From assembly GCF_036634175.1 (NCBI RefSeq), contig NZ_JAZIFX010000001.1, forward strand, positions 5,828,001 to 5,892,000: DNA of 64,000 nucleotides. The letters are read 5' to 3'. This stretch comes from Streptomyces sp. P9-A2 (GTDB taxonomy: Bacteria; Actinomycetota; Actinomycetes; Streptomycetales; Streptomycetaceae). The notes below the pieces were generated by a model. The model worked only from the letters and a program-made list of their open reading frames with translations, was not told where the DNA came from and did no database searches. Both the position numbers and the translations under genes were made by a program. This document shows, piece by piece, positions 1 to 9,133 of this stretch. How positions within the stretch are numbered: the stretch's first letter is position 1; each line of letters starts with the position of its first letter.

Positions 1-1089
1 CAGGTGGTGCACCGACAGGAACGCCGTGAGCCGCTCCGGGTCACCGGCGGCCAGTCCGGTCAGCCAGCCGCGGACCCGCTCGCCCAGCGCCTCGCGGACC
101 CCGGCCAGCGTCTCGTCCTCGTACAGCGACTCGCGTGAGGCCGTGGGCCGCAGACTGTCCGTGTCCAGGACGCAGCGCACGAAGAAGGCCCAGTCGGGCA
201 GCAGCTCTTCGGCCCGCTCGGTCAGCAGCATGCCCTTCAGGTGCACGCGGTGCCCCGCGCGCCGGACCGGACTGACCGCCGAGGGCAGCACGTACGCCAC
301 TCCGCGCACCCCGGCCAGCGGCACGTCCAGGTCGATGGAGTCCAGCGGGGTGAAGCCGAACAGGTCGTGACAGTGCCGGGCGAGCGCCACCCTGCGGGCC
401 GCGGGGCTCGGATACGCGCGGTCCCAGGGCGCGGGCAGCTCGGTGACCGCCTCCTCGCCCACCCGTACGTCGTACGGCAGCAGCGAGCCGAAGTCCCGGG
501 CCAGCGACAGGACCCGCTCCTCGGCCAGCCACTCGGCGGACCCGGCCCGCGCCACCAGGTGCACGGTGGTGCCCGGTTCGGGCCGCGCCCCGTGCGGCAG
601 CGTCCGCACCGTGTACGAACCGTCGTCGCGTGCCGTCCACTCCACGGGCGGCGCGTCGGGCGTCCGCGAGCTGCGGCTGACCACGCGGATCCGCTCGGCC
701 ACCACGAAGCAGGCGAGCAGCCCGATGCCGAACTGCCCGAGGAAGTCCGAGCGGGCCTCCTGCAGACCCTCGGCGCGCTTGGAACTGCGCCCGATGGTGG
801 CGAGCAGACGGTGCATGTCCGCCTCGGTGAGGCCGACGCCGGTGTCCTCCACCCGCAGTGCGCCCGCCTCCACGGACAGCCGCACCCGGGCGGGGGCGTC
901 CGGATCCTCGGCGCGGCGGGCGGTGATGGCGTCCACCGCGTTCTGCAGCAGCTCGCGCAGATAGACCTTGGGACTGGAATAGAGGTGATGGGAGAGCAGG
1001 TCCACCAGGCCGCGGAGGTCGACCTGGAACGTATGGGGTGATGAGGGCGGACCGGATGCCTGGGGTGCCTGAGAGATCTGGGAGTCCAT
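1..1089 (-). CDS. HSP90-family molecular chaperone, 3' end outside window
   Basis: This is an ATP-dependent chaperone of the HSP90/HtpG family. 363 codons are visible and the reading frame runs off the left edge without a stop. The translation from ATG at 1089 begins MDSQISQAPQASG and then shows the GHKL ATPase signatures: the N-box ELLQNAVDA, the DxGxG motif in VEDTGVGLT, and GQFGIGLLACF, the glycine-rich lid motif. These are the ATP-binding residues of HSP90, so the N-terminal nucleotide-binding domain is intact. The family usually has about 600-640 residues, so the C-terminal dimerisation part lies outside. The gene is transcribed away from recG. The start rests on the position of the conserved domain; no strong ribosome-binding site is obvious. 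Confidence 0.85.
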   Translation of the reverse strand, partial: MDSQISQAPQASGPPSSPHTFQVDLRGLVDLLSHHLYSSPKVYLRELLQNAVDAITARRAEDPDAPARVRLSVEAGALRVEDTGVGLTEADMHRLLATIGRSSKRAEGLQEARSDFLGQFGIGLLACFVVAERIRVVSRSSRTPDAPPVEWTARDDGSYTVRTLPHGARPEPGTTVHLVARAGSAEWLAEERVLSLARDFGSLLPYDVRVGEEAVTELPAPWDRAYPSPAARRVALARHCHDLFGFTPLDSIDLDVPLAGVRGVAYVLPSAVSPVRRAGHRVHLKGMLLTERAEELLPDWAFFVRCVLDTDSLRPTASRESLYEDETLAGVREALGERVRGWLTGLAAGDPERLTAFLSVHHL

Positions 1090-1460
1090 CGTCACGGCGC
1101 CGGTGGGGGGATCTCTGACGGCGCGGGGTCGGGCGGTCCCGGTGAGGCGGTGACCGCGGGGATGGCCGGAGCGTTGGCGCGTCATCCTAGAGCCCGGGAG
1201 ACTCCCCTGACCAGGGAATTCCCGATCCTCCCCCAAGCTCTTCGAGCGGGAGATCCCCACTCGCCGCACCGGGCCCGGACCAGGGCTCCTTCAGTACGGG
1301 GCTCAGGCAGTACGGGGCTCAGGGCCCGACGCGCCGGGAGCACGTACCTCACGCCGCGCGGCCCGCCCTCCGCGCGGCCCGCCCTCCGCGCGGACGGTCC
1401 GAGCCGGACGACAGGGGCTGGGGTACGGGCGTTCCCGCTTTGTCAGTGGGGTGGTGTGCA
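1090..1460. other. Intergenic region between divergent HSP90 gene and recG
   Basis: No credible gene lies in these 371 bases. The region must hold both divergent promoters, but I could not pick out a convincing pair of hexamers. It contains a solitary copy of a hairpin core (1227-1258) that also occurs inside the MITE-like elements near 28.6, 58.5 and 61.6 kb. It also holds two short tandem repeats: cagtacggggctcagg occurs twice around 1294-1323, and ggcccgccctccgcgc twice around 1360-1392. Confidence 0.6.
1227..1258. repeat. Solitary hairpin-core repeat (ctcccccaagctcttcgagc type)
   Basis: The sequence reads cctcccccaagctcttcgag followed by a g-rich arm and atcccc. Its left and right arms can pair around the ttcga centre. 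The same core is found at 28566, 58481, 58582 (longer variant) and 61601. Here no flanking terminal inverted repeat was seen, so this copy may be a worn remnant of a MITE or an independent palindrome. Confidence 0.6.
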
Positions 1461-3698
1461 ATGGATCCCGTGCCCGCACTGCAAGAACCGTTCCAGGACC
1501 CACTGCAACAGCCGCTGAAGTCGGTGCTCGGCCCTCCCACCGCGAAGGTGATGGCCGAGCACCTCGGCCTGCACACGGTCGGCGACCTCCTCCACCACTA
1601 CCCCCGCAGATACGAGGAGCGCGGCCAGCTCACCCACCTCGCCGACCTCCCCATGGACGAGCACGTCACCGTGGTCGCCCAGGTCGCCGACGCCCGCCTG
1701 CACACCTTCGCCTCCGCCAAGGCCCCGCGCGGCAAGGGCCAGCGCCTGGAGGTCACCATCACGGACGGCAGCGGCCGGCTCCAGCTCGTCTTCTTCGGCA
1801 GCGGAGTCCACAAGCCGCACAAGGAACTCCTGCCGGGCACCCGCGCGATGTTCGCCGGCAAGGTATCCGTCTTCAACCGCCGCCTCCAGCTCGCCCACCC
1901 CGCGTACGAGTTGCTGCGGGGCGATCCGGAGGAGAGCGTCGAGACCTGGGCCGGCGCCCTCATCCCGCTCTACCCGGCCACCGCCAAACTGGAGTCCTGG
2001 AAGATCGGCAAGGCGCTCCAGACCGTTCTGCCCCACGCCCGGGACGCCGTGGACCCCCTCCCCGGCACGCTGCGCGAGGGGCGCGGTCTGCTCCCGCTCC
2101 CCGAGGCCCTGCTGAAGATCCACCGCCCGCACACCAGGGCGGACGCCGAGGACGCCCGCGCCCGCCTGAAATGGGACGAGGCCTTCGTCCTCCAGGTAGC
2201 CCTCGCCCGCCGCCGCCACACCGACACCCTGCTCCCCGCCGTCGCCCGCAGACCGCGGCCCGACGGCCTGCTGGCCGCCTTCGACGACCGGCTCCCCTTC
2301 ACGCTCACCGACGGCCAGCGGAAGGTCTCCGGCGAGATCTTCGCCGACCTCGCCACCGAACACCCCATGCACCGCCTGCTCCAGGGCGAGGTCGGCAGCG
2401 GAAAGACCCTGGTCGCCCTGCGCGCCATGCTCGCCGTCGTCGACGCCGGCGGGCAGGCGGCGATGCTCGCGCCCACCGAGGTGCTCGCCCAGCAGCACCA
2501 CCGGTCGATCACCGAGATGATGGGGGAGCTGGCCGAGGGCGGCATGCTGGGCGGGGCGGAGAACGCCACGAAGGTGGTGCTGCTCACCGGCTCGATGGGC
2601 GTGGCGGCCCGCCGCCACGCCCTGCTCGACCTGGTCACCGGTGAGGCCGGCCTCGTGATCGGCACCCACGCGCTGATCGAGGACAAGGTGCAGTTCCACG
2701 ACCTGGGCCTGGTCGTCGTCGACGAGCAGCACCGGTTCGGCGTCGAACAGCGCGACGCCCTGCGCGGCAAGGGCAAACAGCCCCCGCACCTGCTCGTCAT
2801 GACCGCCACCCCCATTCCGCGCACGGTCGCGATGACCGTCTTCGGCGACCTGGAGACCTCCGTCCTCGACCAGCTCCCGGCCGGCCGCTCGCCCATCGCC
2901 AGCCATGTCGTCCCCGCCGCCGACAAACCCCACTTCCTGGCCCGCGCCTGGGAGCGGGTCCGCGAGGAGGCCGAGAACGGCCACCAGGCGTACGTGGTCT
3001 GCCCGCGCATCGGGGACGAGGAGGACGATCCGAAGAAGGCCGGTAAGGCGAAACCCGCGTCCTCCGCGGACGACGCCGAGAAACGCCCGCCGCTCGCCGT
3101 CCTCGACGTCGCCGCACACCTGGCCGGGGGGCCCCTGAGCGGCCTCCGCGTGGAGGTCCTGCACGGCAGGATGCAGCCGGACGACAAGGACGCCGTCATG
3201 CGCCGCTTCGCCGCCGGTGAGACCGATGTCCTGGTCGCCACCACCGTCATCGAGGTCGGTGTCAACGTCCCCAACGCCACCGCCATGGTGATCATGGACG
3301 CGGACCGCTTCGGCGTCTCCCAGCTCCATCAGCTGCGCGGCCGGGTCGGCCGCGGCTCGGCCCCCGGCCTGTGCCTGCTCGTCACCGAGATGCCCGGGGC
3401 GAGCCCGGCCCGGCAGCGGCTCGGCGCGGTCGCCGGCACCCTCGACGGCTTCGAACTCTCCCGCCTCGACCTCGAACAGCGCCGCGAGGGCGACGTCCTG
3501 GGCCAGGCCCAGTCCGGCACCCGCTCCAGCCTGCGCATGCTCGCCGTCATCGACGACGAGGAGATCATCGCCCAGGCCCGCGAGGAGGCCACCGCGGTCG
3601 TCGCCGCCGACCCCGAGCTGGAGCGCCTGCCGGGACTGCGCACCGCGCTGGCGGCTCTGCTGGACGACGAGAGGGAGCAGTACCTGGAGAAGGGCTGA
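1461..3698 (+). CDS. recG: ATP-dependent DNA helicase RecG
   Basis: RecG remodels stalled replication forks and branched DNA (Holliday junctions, R- and D-loops). The 745-residue product has the N-terminal wedge/OB domain (roughly residues 55-200). The superfamily 2 helicase core follows, with Walker A GEVGSGKT near residue 310, the DEQHRFG motif II near 420 and MTATPIPRT motif III. The C-terminal motifs HGRM, TTVIEVGVNVPNA and QLHQLRGRVGRG are all present. Insertion of a charged stretch (EEDDPKKAGKAKPASSADDAEK) near residue 520 is typical of actinobacterial RecG. The ATG at 1461 was chosen over an in-frame TTG at 1440 because the alignable family sequence starts at MDPVPALQEP. rsmD follows after 63 bases and is probably cotranscribed. 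Confidence 0.96.
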   Translation: MDPVPALQEPFQDPLQQPLKSVLGPPTAKVMAEHLGLHTVGDLLHHYPRRYEERGQLTHLADLPMDEHVTVVAQVADARLHTFASAKAPRGKGQRLEVTITDGSGRLQLVFFGSGVHKPHKELLPGTRAMFAGKVSVFNRRLQLAHPAYELLRGDPEESVETWAGALIPLYPATAKLESWKIGKALQTVLPHARDAVDPLPGTLREGRGLLPLPEALLKIHRPHTRADAEDARARLKWDEAFVLQVALARRRHTDTLLPAVARRPRPDGLLAAFDDRLPFTLTDGQRKVSGEIFADLATEHPMHRLLQGEVGSGKTLVALRAMLAVVDAGGQAAMLAPTEVLAQQHHRSITEMMGELAEGGMLGGAENATKVVLLTGSMGVAARRHALLDLVTGEAGLVIGTHALIEDKVQFHDLGLVVVDEQHRFGVEQRDALRGKGKQPPHLLVMTATPIPRTVAMTVFGDLETSVLDQLPAGRSPIASHVVPAADKPHFLARAWERVREEAENGHQAYVVCPRIGDEEDDPKKAGKAKPASSADDAEKRPPLAVLDVAAHLAGGPLSGLRVEVLHGRMQPDDKDAVMRRFAAGETDVLVATTVIEVGVNVPNATAMVIMDADRFGVSQLHQLRGRVGRGSAPGLCLLVTEMPGASPARQRLGAVAGTLDGFELSRLDLEQRREGDVLGQAQSGTRSSLRMLAVIDDEEIIAQAREEATAVVAADPELERLPGLRTALAALLDDEREQYLEKG

Positions 3699-3761
3699 CA
3701 GACTGGGACGGCCGGCCTCCGGGAACCGGGCGGCACACCGACAAGGACTAAGGACGAGGAC

Positions 3762-4349
3762 ATGACCCGCGTGATCGCCGGCCGGGCCGGCGGACGCCGC
3801 CTGGACGTACCGCCGGGCGACGGCACCCGCCCCACCTCCGACCGCGCGCGCGAAGGCCTGTTCTCCACCTGGCAGGCCCTCCTCGGCGGCCCGCTGGACG
3901 GCGAGCGCGTCCTCGACCTGTACGCCGGTTCCGGCGCCGTCGGCCTGGAGGCCCTGTCCCGGGGAGCCGGGCACAGCCTTCTGGTCGAGGCCGACGCCAG
4001 AGCCGTCCGCACGGTCCGGGGCAACGTCAGGGCACTGGGGCTGCCCGGCGCCGAGATCAGACCGGGCAAAGCGGAACAGATCATCCGTACGCCCCCGCCG
4101 GCCGAACCGTACGGCATCGTCTTCCTCGACCCCCCGTACGCCGTCTCCGACGACGATCTTCGCGAGATCCTGCTCACACTCCGTACCGGGGGCTGGCTCA
4201 CCGACGAAGCTCTCGTCACCGTGGAGCGCAGCACCAGAGGCGGGGAATTCGCGTGGCCGCCCGGTTTCGAAGCGCTCCGGGCCCGTCGCTACGGAGAGGG
4301 AACGTTTTGGTACGGTCGCGCCGCCTCTACGTGCGAAGACGCACGATGA
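3762..4349 (+). CDS. rsmD: 16S rRNA (guanine966-N2)-methyltransferase RsmD
   Basis: This enzyme transfers a methyl group from S-adenosylmethionine to N2 of G966 of 16S rRNA in the 30S subunit. The 195-residue product has the RsmD opening MTRVIAGRAGGRRL. The SAM-binding glycine motif is VLDLYAGSGAVGLEALSRGA (residues 50-69), and the catalytic motif DPPY is at residues 123-126. The ATG at 3762 follows the purine-rich stretch aggacgagg. The stop TGA overlaps an in-frame ATG of coaD (atga at 4346-4349), so rsmD and coaD are probably translationally coupled. recG-rsmD-coaD is a common actinobacterial order. Confidence 0.95.
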   Translation: MTRVIAGRAGGRRLDVPPGDGTRPTSDRAREGLFSTWQALLGGPLDGERVLDLYAGSGAVGLEALSRGAGHSLLVEADARAVRTVRGNVRALGLPGAEIRPGKAEQIIRTPPPAEPYGIVFLDPPYAVSDDDLREILLTLRTGGWLTDEALVTVERSTRGGEFAWPPGFEALRARRYGEGTFWYGRAASTCEDAR

Positions 4350-4375
4350 CCGGACCGGAGAGCGAGGGATCACCA

Positions 4376-4855
4376 GTGCGCCGCGCCGTCTGCCCCGGGT
4401 CGTTCGACCCGATCACCAATGGACATCTCGACATCATCGCCCGAGCCTCGAGTCTCTACGACGAGGTCTACGTCGCGGTGATGATCAACCAGTCCAAGAA
4501 GGGCCTCTTCGAGGTCGAGGAACGGATCGACCTGATCGGCCGGGTCACCGCCGAGTACGGGAACGTCCGGGTCGAGGCCTTCCACGGCCTGCTCGTCGAC
4601 TTCTGCAAGGAGCGTGACATCCCCGCGATCGTCAAGGGCCTGCGCGCGGTCAGCGACTTCGACTACGAGCTGCAGATGGCCCAGATGAACAACGGCCTCT
4701 CGGGCGTGGAAACCCTCTTCATCCCCACCAACCCGACCTACAGCTTCCTGTCGTCCTCCCTGGTCAAGGAGGTCGCCACCTGGGGCGGCGACGTCTCGCA
4801 CCTGGTGCCCCCGGAGGTCCTCTCCGTCCTCTCCGAGCGACTGCGCAAGGACTGA
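4376..4855 (+). CDS. coaD: Phosphopantetheine adenylyltransferase
   Basis: CoaD converts 4'-phosphopantetheine and ATP to dephospho-CoA, the fourth step of coenzyme A synthesis. The 159-residue product matches the usual family length. It opens with CPGSFDPITNGH, which contains the nucleotidyltransferase TxGH motif (residues 14-17), and has the C-terminal FLSSSLVKEVA segment, corresponding to the ISSTxxR-type motif. GTG at 4376 places the first strand where it sits in other CoaD proteins. An in-frame ATG at 4346 that overlaps the rsmD stop would add ten residues (MTGPESEGSP) and cannot be excluded; the sequence gcgagggatcacca gives the GTG a plausible ribosome-binding site. Confidence 0.93.
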   Translation: MRRAVCPGSFDPITNGHLDIIARASSLYDEVYVAVMINQSKKGLFEVEERIDLIGRVTAEYGNVRVEAFHGLLVDFCKERDIPAIVKGLRAVSDFDYELQMAQMNNGLSGVETLFIPTNPTYSFLSSSLVKEVATWGGDVSHLVPPEVLSVLSERLRKD

Positions 4856-5042
4856 GAGCCGCCCGCGCACGCTCCGCCGCGCCGCCCGCGCACGCCCTGA
4901 GCGCCCGGCGGAGCCGGACAGCCCACGGACCGGGGACCGCCGGCCCCCGGGCAATCCGCCGGCAGGTGTCCCCCACCCGCCCCAGAGCCTTACAGTCGTT
5001 GCGTCCGTCTCCAACACAGCTGTAGAGAGTGGCGAGCACACG

Positions 5043-6182
5043 GTGGACGTGCAGAAGAAGCTGGACGAGATCGTCGACCTGGTCTCCGGGGCCCGTTCGA
5101 TGCCCATGTCGGCCTCGTGCGTGGTCAACCGCGCCGACCTGCTCTCGATGCTCGAAGAGGTGCGCGCGGCGCTGCCCGACTCCCTCGCCCAGGCGCAGGA
5201 ACTCATCGGCGGCCGCGAACAGATGGTCGAGCAGGCGCGTCAGGAGGCCGAGCGGATCATCGAGGGCGCACACGCCGAGCGTGGCTCCCTGATCTCCGGC
5301 ACCGAGGTCGCCCGCCGCTCCCAGTCCGAGGCCGACCGGATTCTCGGCGAGGCCCGCAAGGAGGCCGAGGAGGTCCGCGCGGAGGCCGACGACTACGTCG
5401 ACTCCAAGCTCGCCAACTTCGAGGTCGTCCTCACCAAGACCATCGGTTCCGTCGGCCGCGGCCGGGAGAAACTGCTCGGCACCGGACCCGGTCCCGACCA
5501 CCAGGGCTACGTGGACCCCGAAGAAGACGACGCCCCCGAGCGCAGCCACGATCCGGAGACCCTGCGCCGCAGCGCCGACGAGTACGTCGACGTCAAGCTC
5601 GGCGCCTTCGAGGCGGTCCTCGCCAAGACCCTGGACGCGGTCGGCCGGGGCCGCCAGACCCTGCACGGCCGGATCGCCAGCGACGACCTCGGCGCCCTCG
5701 CCGAGGACATGACGACGGTTCAGCACTCCAGCGACGCCGACTACCTCGCCGACCTCGCGGCCATGTCGGACGCCCCGGCCCGGCCCGCCCGGCCCCAGCA
5801 GGCCGCGCCCGAGCAGCCCCGGCAGGCGCCGCAGGTCGACCAGCAGGATTACGCCCAGCAGGAACAGATGTACGGCTACGCGCAGCAGAACCAGCAGCCC
5901 GATCCGTACGGCGGCTACCAGCAGCAGCAGCAGCAGTACGGCGGCGGACAGGACGCCTACGGCTACCCGCAGCAGGCCCCCGCTCAGCAGACCGACCCGT
6001 ACGCCGCCTACCAGGGCTACGAGACGCCGCAGCAGCCGGCCTACGACCCCGGACAGGGCGGGCAGGACTACGCCCCGCAGCAGCAGAACCCGGCGGCCCT
6101 CGACGAAACCAGCCTCTTCGACACCAGCATGATCAGCGCCGAACAGCTGCGTGCCTACGAACAGGGCCGCGGCAACGGCTGA
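5043..6182 (+). CDS. DivIVA-like coiled-coil protein with Gln/Tyr-rich tail
   Basis: This 379-residue protein resembles actinobacterial DivIVA/ATP-synthase-B-like cell-division proteins. The N-terminal 150 residues form heptad-rich helix (RQEAERIIEGAHAERGSLIS, EADRILGEARKEAEEVRAEA). A segment of about 30 residues occurs twice: ADDYVDSKLANFEVVLTKTI near residue 118 and ADEYVDVKLGAFEAVLAKTL near 180, each ending in VGRGR. From about residue 235 the tail is low-complexity, rich in Gln, Pro, Tyr and Gly. No membrane segment is present. GTG at 5043 gives MDVQKKLDEIVDLVSGARSM, which looks like a family N-terminus. Its role is not shown by sequence; a function in polar growth or septation is inferred. 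It is followed by the DUF177-rpmF operon. Confidence 0.85.
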   Translation: MDVQKKLDEIVDLVSGARSMPMSASCVVNRADLLSMLEEVRAALPDSLAQAQELIGGREQMVEQARQEAERIIEGAHAERGSLISGTEVARRSQSEADRILGEARKEAEEVRAEADDYVDSKLANFEVVLTKTIGSVGRGREKLLGTGPGPDHQGYVDPEEDDAPERSHDPETLRRSADEYVDVKLGAFEAVLAKTLDAVGRGRQTLHGRIASDDLGALAEDMTTVQHSSDADYLADLAAMSDAPARPARPQQAAPEQPRQAPQVDQQDYAQQEQMYGYAQQNQQPDPYGGYQQQQQQYGGGQDAYGYPQQAPAQQTDPYAAYQGYETPQQPAYDPGQGGQDYAPQQQNPAALDETSLFDTSMISAEQLRAYEQGRGNG

Positions 6183-6238
6183 CCGTTCGGCTACGGCCCG
6201 GGCGGCGCCCGGCCCCCCCGGCCTGTCACCGGCCCGGA

Positions 6239-6268
6239 TTGGGACGAGAGCCGAAGGTCCAGTATCCT
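6239..6268 (+). promoter_or_regulatory. Predicted promoter of the DUF177-rpmF-rnc operon
   Basis: A TTGGGA hexamer (6239-6244) and TATCCT (6263-6268) are separated by 18 bases, a plausible vegetative sigma (HrdB-type) promoter. It lies about 110 bases upstream of the DUF177 start in an otherwise gene-free 196-base interval. This is pattern matching only. Confidence 0.45.
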
Positions 6269-6378
6269 GGCTCATCGGTCGTGTGTGCGCTGCTCCGATT
6301 CCGTAGACGTCCGCGATCCACGCTGCCCGGGAACATCACGGGACAGTGTTTCTCCGAGTTCGAAGATCGAAAGCAGGA

Positions 6379-7023
6379 ATGGCTCTGAACGCCCGCCTCG
6401 ACCACCGCAATCCCCTCGTGTTCGACACACACGAGCTGGGACGGAGGCCGGGCGCGCTGCAGCGCCTGACCCGCTCGATCGAAGCGCCCAGGGACCTCGG
6501 GATCCAGGGAGTCATCGGAGTGCCGGAAGGCGCTCCGGTGGAGCTCGGACTCCGGCTCGAGTCGGTCATGGAGGGTGTGCTTGTCACAGGCACCGCCCGT
6601 GCGACGGCCGAGGGGGAGTGCGTAAGGTGTCTGGAGCCGCTCGAGCTGGAGCTCGTCGCGGAATACCAGGAGATGTTCTCGTACCCTGACGCCGACGACC
6701 GGGGCCGCGCGAAGGCGGAACCGGGCGACGACGCCGAGGACGACGAGGACAGGCTCCCTCTCGAGGACGGCATGTTCGACCTCGAGCCCGTGCTGCGTGA
6801 TGCGGTGGTGCTCGCACTGCCGATGCAGCCGGTGTGCCAGGACGACTGCCCCGGCCTGTGCTCCGAGTGCGGAGCCCGGCTCGCGGACGACCCGGACCAC
6901 CACCACGACGCCGTCGACATCCGTTGGGCGGCACTGCAGGGACTCGCCGGTTCACCCGAAGATGGCGAGAAGGACGACATGAGCGGCGCCGAACCGGGCG
7001 TCGACGAGAAGCAGGAGAAGTAG
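6379..7023 (+). CDS. DUF177 (YceD-family) protein
   Basis: This 214-residue protein belongs to the DUF177/YceD family, which sits almost universally directly before rpmF in bacteria. The family has been linked to 23S rRNA accumulation in plants and E. coli. The visible family features are the C-x2-C pair CVRCLEP near residue 75 and the C-terminal cysteine cluster [13 protein letters not shown], followed by a histidine/acid-rich stretch (DDPDHHHD). These could bind a metal. The C-terminus is highly acidic. rpmF starts two bases after the stop, so the two are clearly cotranscribed. The ATG at 6379 has a purine-rich stretch (gaaagcagga) immediately before it; spacing is short if the AGGA is the true site. 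Confidence 0.92.
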   Translation: MALNARLDHRNPLVFDTHELGRRPGALQRLTRSIEAPRDLGIQGVIGVPEGAPVELGLRLESVMEGVLVTGTARATAEGECVRCLEPLELELVAEYQEMFSYPDADDRGRAKAEPGDDAEDDEDRLPLEDGMFDLEPVLRDAVVLALPMQPVCQDDCPGLCSECGARLADDPDHHHDAVDIRWAALQGLAGSPEDGEKDDMSGAEPGVDEKQEK

Positions 7024-7025
7024 CC

Positions 7026-7199
7026 GTGGCTGTTCCGAAGCGGAAGATGTCGCGCAGCAACACGCGCCACCGCCGGTCGCAGTGGAAGGCTGCGGTCCCC
7101 ACCCTGGTTGCGTGCGAGCGCTGCCACGAGCCCAAGCAGCAGCACATCGCGTGCCCGTCTTGCGGCACTTACAACAAGCGCCAGGTCCTCGAGGTCTGA
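7026..7199 (+). CDS. rpmF: 50S ribosomal protein L32
   Basis: L32 is a small zinc-ribbon protein of the large ribosomal subunit. The 57 residues begin with the family signature [20 protein letters not shown] and contain CERC and CPSC, the four zinc-binding cysteines (the C+ form, not the zinc-independent paralogue). The GTG start at 7026 is two bases after the DUF177 stop. rnc follows after about 20 bases, giving the conserved DUF177-rpmF-rnc operon. Confidence 0.97.
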   Translation: MAVPKRKMSRSNTRHRRSQWKAAVPTLVACERCHEPKQQHIACPSCGTYNKRQVLEV

Positions 7200-7218
7200 G
7201 CGGCTGGTGAGAGGCACT

Positions 7219-8097
7219 GTGTCCACGCCCAAGAAGCAGTCGCCCCGCGCGAGCGGGAGCGGAACGGCGGACCACCAGGCCTCGTCCCACACGCTTCTGG
7301 AAGGGCGGCTCGGCTATCAGCTCGAGTCCGCCCTTCTGGTGCGCGCGCTGACCCACCGTTCCTACGCGTACGAGAACGGCGGTCTGCCGACGAACGAACG
7401 GCTGGAGTTCCTCGGGGACTCCGTGCTCGGCCTCGTCGTCACGGACACGCTGTACACCACCCACCCCGATCTGCCCGAAGGCCAGTTGGCCAAGTTGCGG
7501 GCCGCGGTGGTCAACTCGCGTGCGCTGGCGGAGGTGGGCCGCGGGCTCGACCTCGGTTCCTTCATCCGGCTCGGCCGCGGTGAAGAGGGCACAGGTGGCC
7601 GGGACAAGGCATCCATCCTCGCCGACACCCTCGAAGCGGTGATCGGCGCGGTCTATCTCGACCAGGGACTCGACTCGGCGGCGGAGCTGGTGCACCGTCT
7701 GTTCGACCCGCTGATCGAGAAGTCCTCCAACCTCGGTGCCGGCCTGGACTGGAAGACCAGTCTCCAGGAACTCACCGCGACCGAAGGACTCGGCGTACCC
7801 GAGTACCTGGTCACGGAGACCGGCCCCGACCACGAGAAGACCTTCACTGCTGCCGCCCGCGTCGGAGGCGTCTCGTACGGCACCGGCACCGGCCGCAGCA
7901 AGAAGGAGGCGGAACAGCAGGCCGCCGAGTCGGCCTGGCGGTCCATTCGGGCCGCTGCGGACGAGCGAGCCGAAGCGGCTGCCTCGGCCGAAGTGACTTC
8001 CCCGACGGCCGAAGCGGCTGCCTCGGCCGAAGCGGCCGACCCGGTCGCCGACGCGAGCGCCGAGCCTGCGGCCGACACGTCGTCGGCCTCCGCCTGA
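7219..8097 (+). CDS. rnc: Ribonuclease III (AbsB type)
   Basis: RNase III cleaves double-stranded RNA in rRNA precursors and regulatory mRNA. In S. coelicolor the orthologue (AbsB) is needed for antibiotic production. The product (292 residues from GTG 7219) has the endonuclease signature [10 protein letters not shown] at residues 59-68, with catalytic Glu63 and Asp67. The [20 protein letters not shown] motif follows, and the double-stranded-RNA-binding domain lies at about 178-245 ([18 protein letters not shown]). The last 45 residues are an Ala/Glu-rich low-complexity tail with repeated EAAASAE units. An upstream in-frame GTG at 7207 is an alternative start; the GAGAGG stretch before 7219 favours the latter. 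A 15-bp hairpin follows the gene. Confidence 0.94.
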   Translation: MSTPKKQSPRASGSGTADHQASSHTLLEGRLGYQLESALLVRALTHRSYAYENGGLPTNERLEFLGDSVLGLVVTDTLYTTHPDLPEGQLAKLRAAVVNSRALAEVGRGLDLGSFIRLGRGEEGTGGRDKASILADTLEAVIGAVYLDQGLDSAAELVHRLFDPLIEKSSNLGAGLDWKTSLQELTATEGLGVPEYLVTETGPDHEKTFTAAARVGGVSYGTGTGRSKKEAEQQAAESAWRSIRAAADERAEAAASAEVTSPTAEAAASAEAADPVADASAEPAADTSSASA

Positions 8098-8168
8098 CGA
8101 TCCGTACATCAACACGCGGATCACGCGGCACCCGCGGTCTTCGGGGTGTTCGCGACACACGCAGAGCG

Positions 8169-8215
8169 CGGCCCGAGCGCCCGCCCCGCCCCGGCAGGGA
8201 CGGGCGCTCGGGCCG
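8169..8215 (+). terminator. 15-bp perfect hairpin between rnc and mutM
   Basis: The arms cggcccgagcgcccg (8169-8183) and its exact complement (8201-8215) enclose a 17-base loop. No T-run follows, as usual for Streptomyces. It could terminate the rpmF-rnc transcript. Because it lies directly after rnc it could also be an RNase III substrate, but that is inference. Confidence 0.6.
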
Positions 8216-8248
8216 TGGTCGTCAAGGAAGGTCCTCGGAGGGGGAACC

Positions 8249-9133
8249 ATGCCCGAGCTGCCCGAGGTCGAGGTCGTACGGCGCGGACTGGAGCGGTGGG
8301 TCGCCCACCGGACCGTCGCCGCGGTCGAGGTACTGCACCCGCGTGCGGTCCGCCGCCACCTCGCCGGCGCCGACGACTTCGCGCACCGTCTGAGGGGGCA
8401 CCGTGTCGGCGTCCCAGGCCGCCGCGGCAAGTACCTGTGGCTGCCACTGGAGGACTCGGACCAGTCGGTCCTGGCCCACCTCGGGATGAGCGGCCAGCTG
8501 CTGGTCCAGCCGCACACCGCGGCGGACGAGAAGCACCTGCGCGTGCGGGTCCGCTTCACCGACACGCGGACATCAGCCGCTGCCGCGGCGGGCGGCACCG
8601 AGCTCCGCTTCGTCGACCAGCGCACCTTCGGCGGGCTCTCGCTGCACGACAACACCCCCGACGGGCTGCCCGACGTCATCGCGCACATCGCCCGCGACCC
8701 CCTCGACCCGCTCTTCGACGACGAGGCCTTCCACCGGGCGCTGCGCCGCAAGCGCACCACGATCAAACGGGCCCTGCTCGACCAGTCGCTGATCAGCGGA
8801 GTGGGCAACATCTACGCGGACGAGGCGCTGTGGCGGGCCCGTATCCACTACGAGCGCCCCACGGAGACCTTCACCCGCCCGCGCTCCCAGCTTCTCCTGG
8901 GCCACGTCCGGGACGTGATGAACGCCGCTCTCGCGGTGGGCGGCACCAGCTTCGACAGCCTGTACGTCAACGTCAACGGTGAATCGGGCTACTTCGACCG
9001 GTCCCTGGACGCCTACGGGCGGGAGGGCCTGCCCTGCCGTCGCTGCGGTACGCCGGTGCGCCGACGGCCCTGGATGAACCGGTCCAGCTACTTCTGCCCG
9101 AGGTGTCAGAGGGTTCCACGCGCCTCGTCGTAG
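8249..9133 (+). CDS. mutM: Formamidopyrimidine-DNA glycosylase
   Basis: MutM (Fpg) removes 8-oxoguanine and other oxidised purines and nicks the DNA by beta/delta elimination. The 294-residue product starts PELPEVE, where the N-terminal proline is the catalytic nucleophile and Glu the proton donor. It has the conserved lysine in GRRGKYLW (Lys61), the helix-two-turn-helix motif [13 protein letters not shown], and a C-terminal zinc finger with CRRC and CPRC cysteine pairs. The ATG at 8249 follows ggaggggga, a strong ribosome-binding site. Its last 28 bases overlap the end of the convergent HxlR-type gene. Confidence 0.96.
   Translation: MPELPEVEVVRRGLERWVAHRTVAAVEVLHPRAVRRHLAGADDFAHRLRGHRVGVPGRRGKYLWLPLEDSDQSVLAHLGMSGQLLVQPHTAADEKHLRVRVRFTDTRTSAAAAAGGTELRFVDQRTFGGLSLHDNTPDGLPDVIAHIARDPLDPLFDDEAFHRALRRKRTTIKRALLDQSLISGVGNIYADEALWRARIHYERPTETFTRPRSQLLLGHVRDVMNAALAVGGTSFDSLYVNVNGESGYFDRSLDAYGREGLPCRRCGTPVRRRPWMNRSSYFCPRCQRVPRASS

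Noticed and set aside
1443..4373. 976-codon minus-strand frame opposite recG and rsmD
   Set aside because: It spans two well-supported genes and its composition (Gly/Glu/Val/Asp with no domain) is that of a shadow frame.
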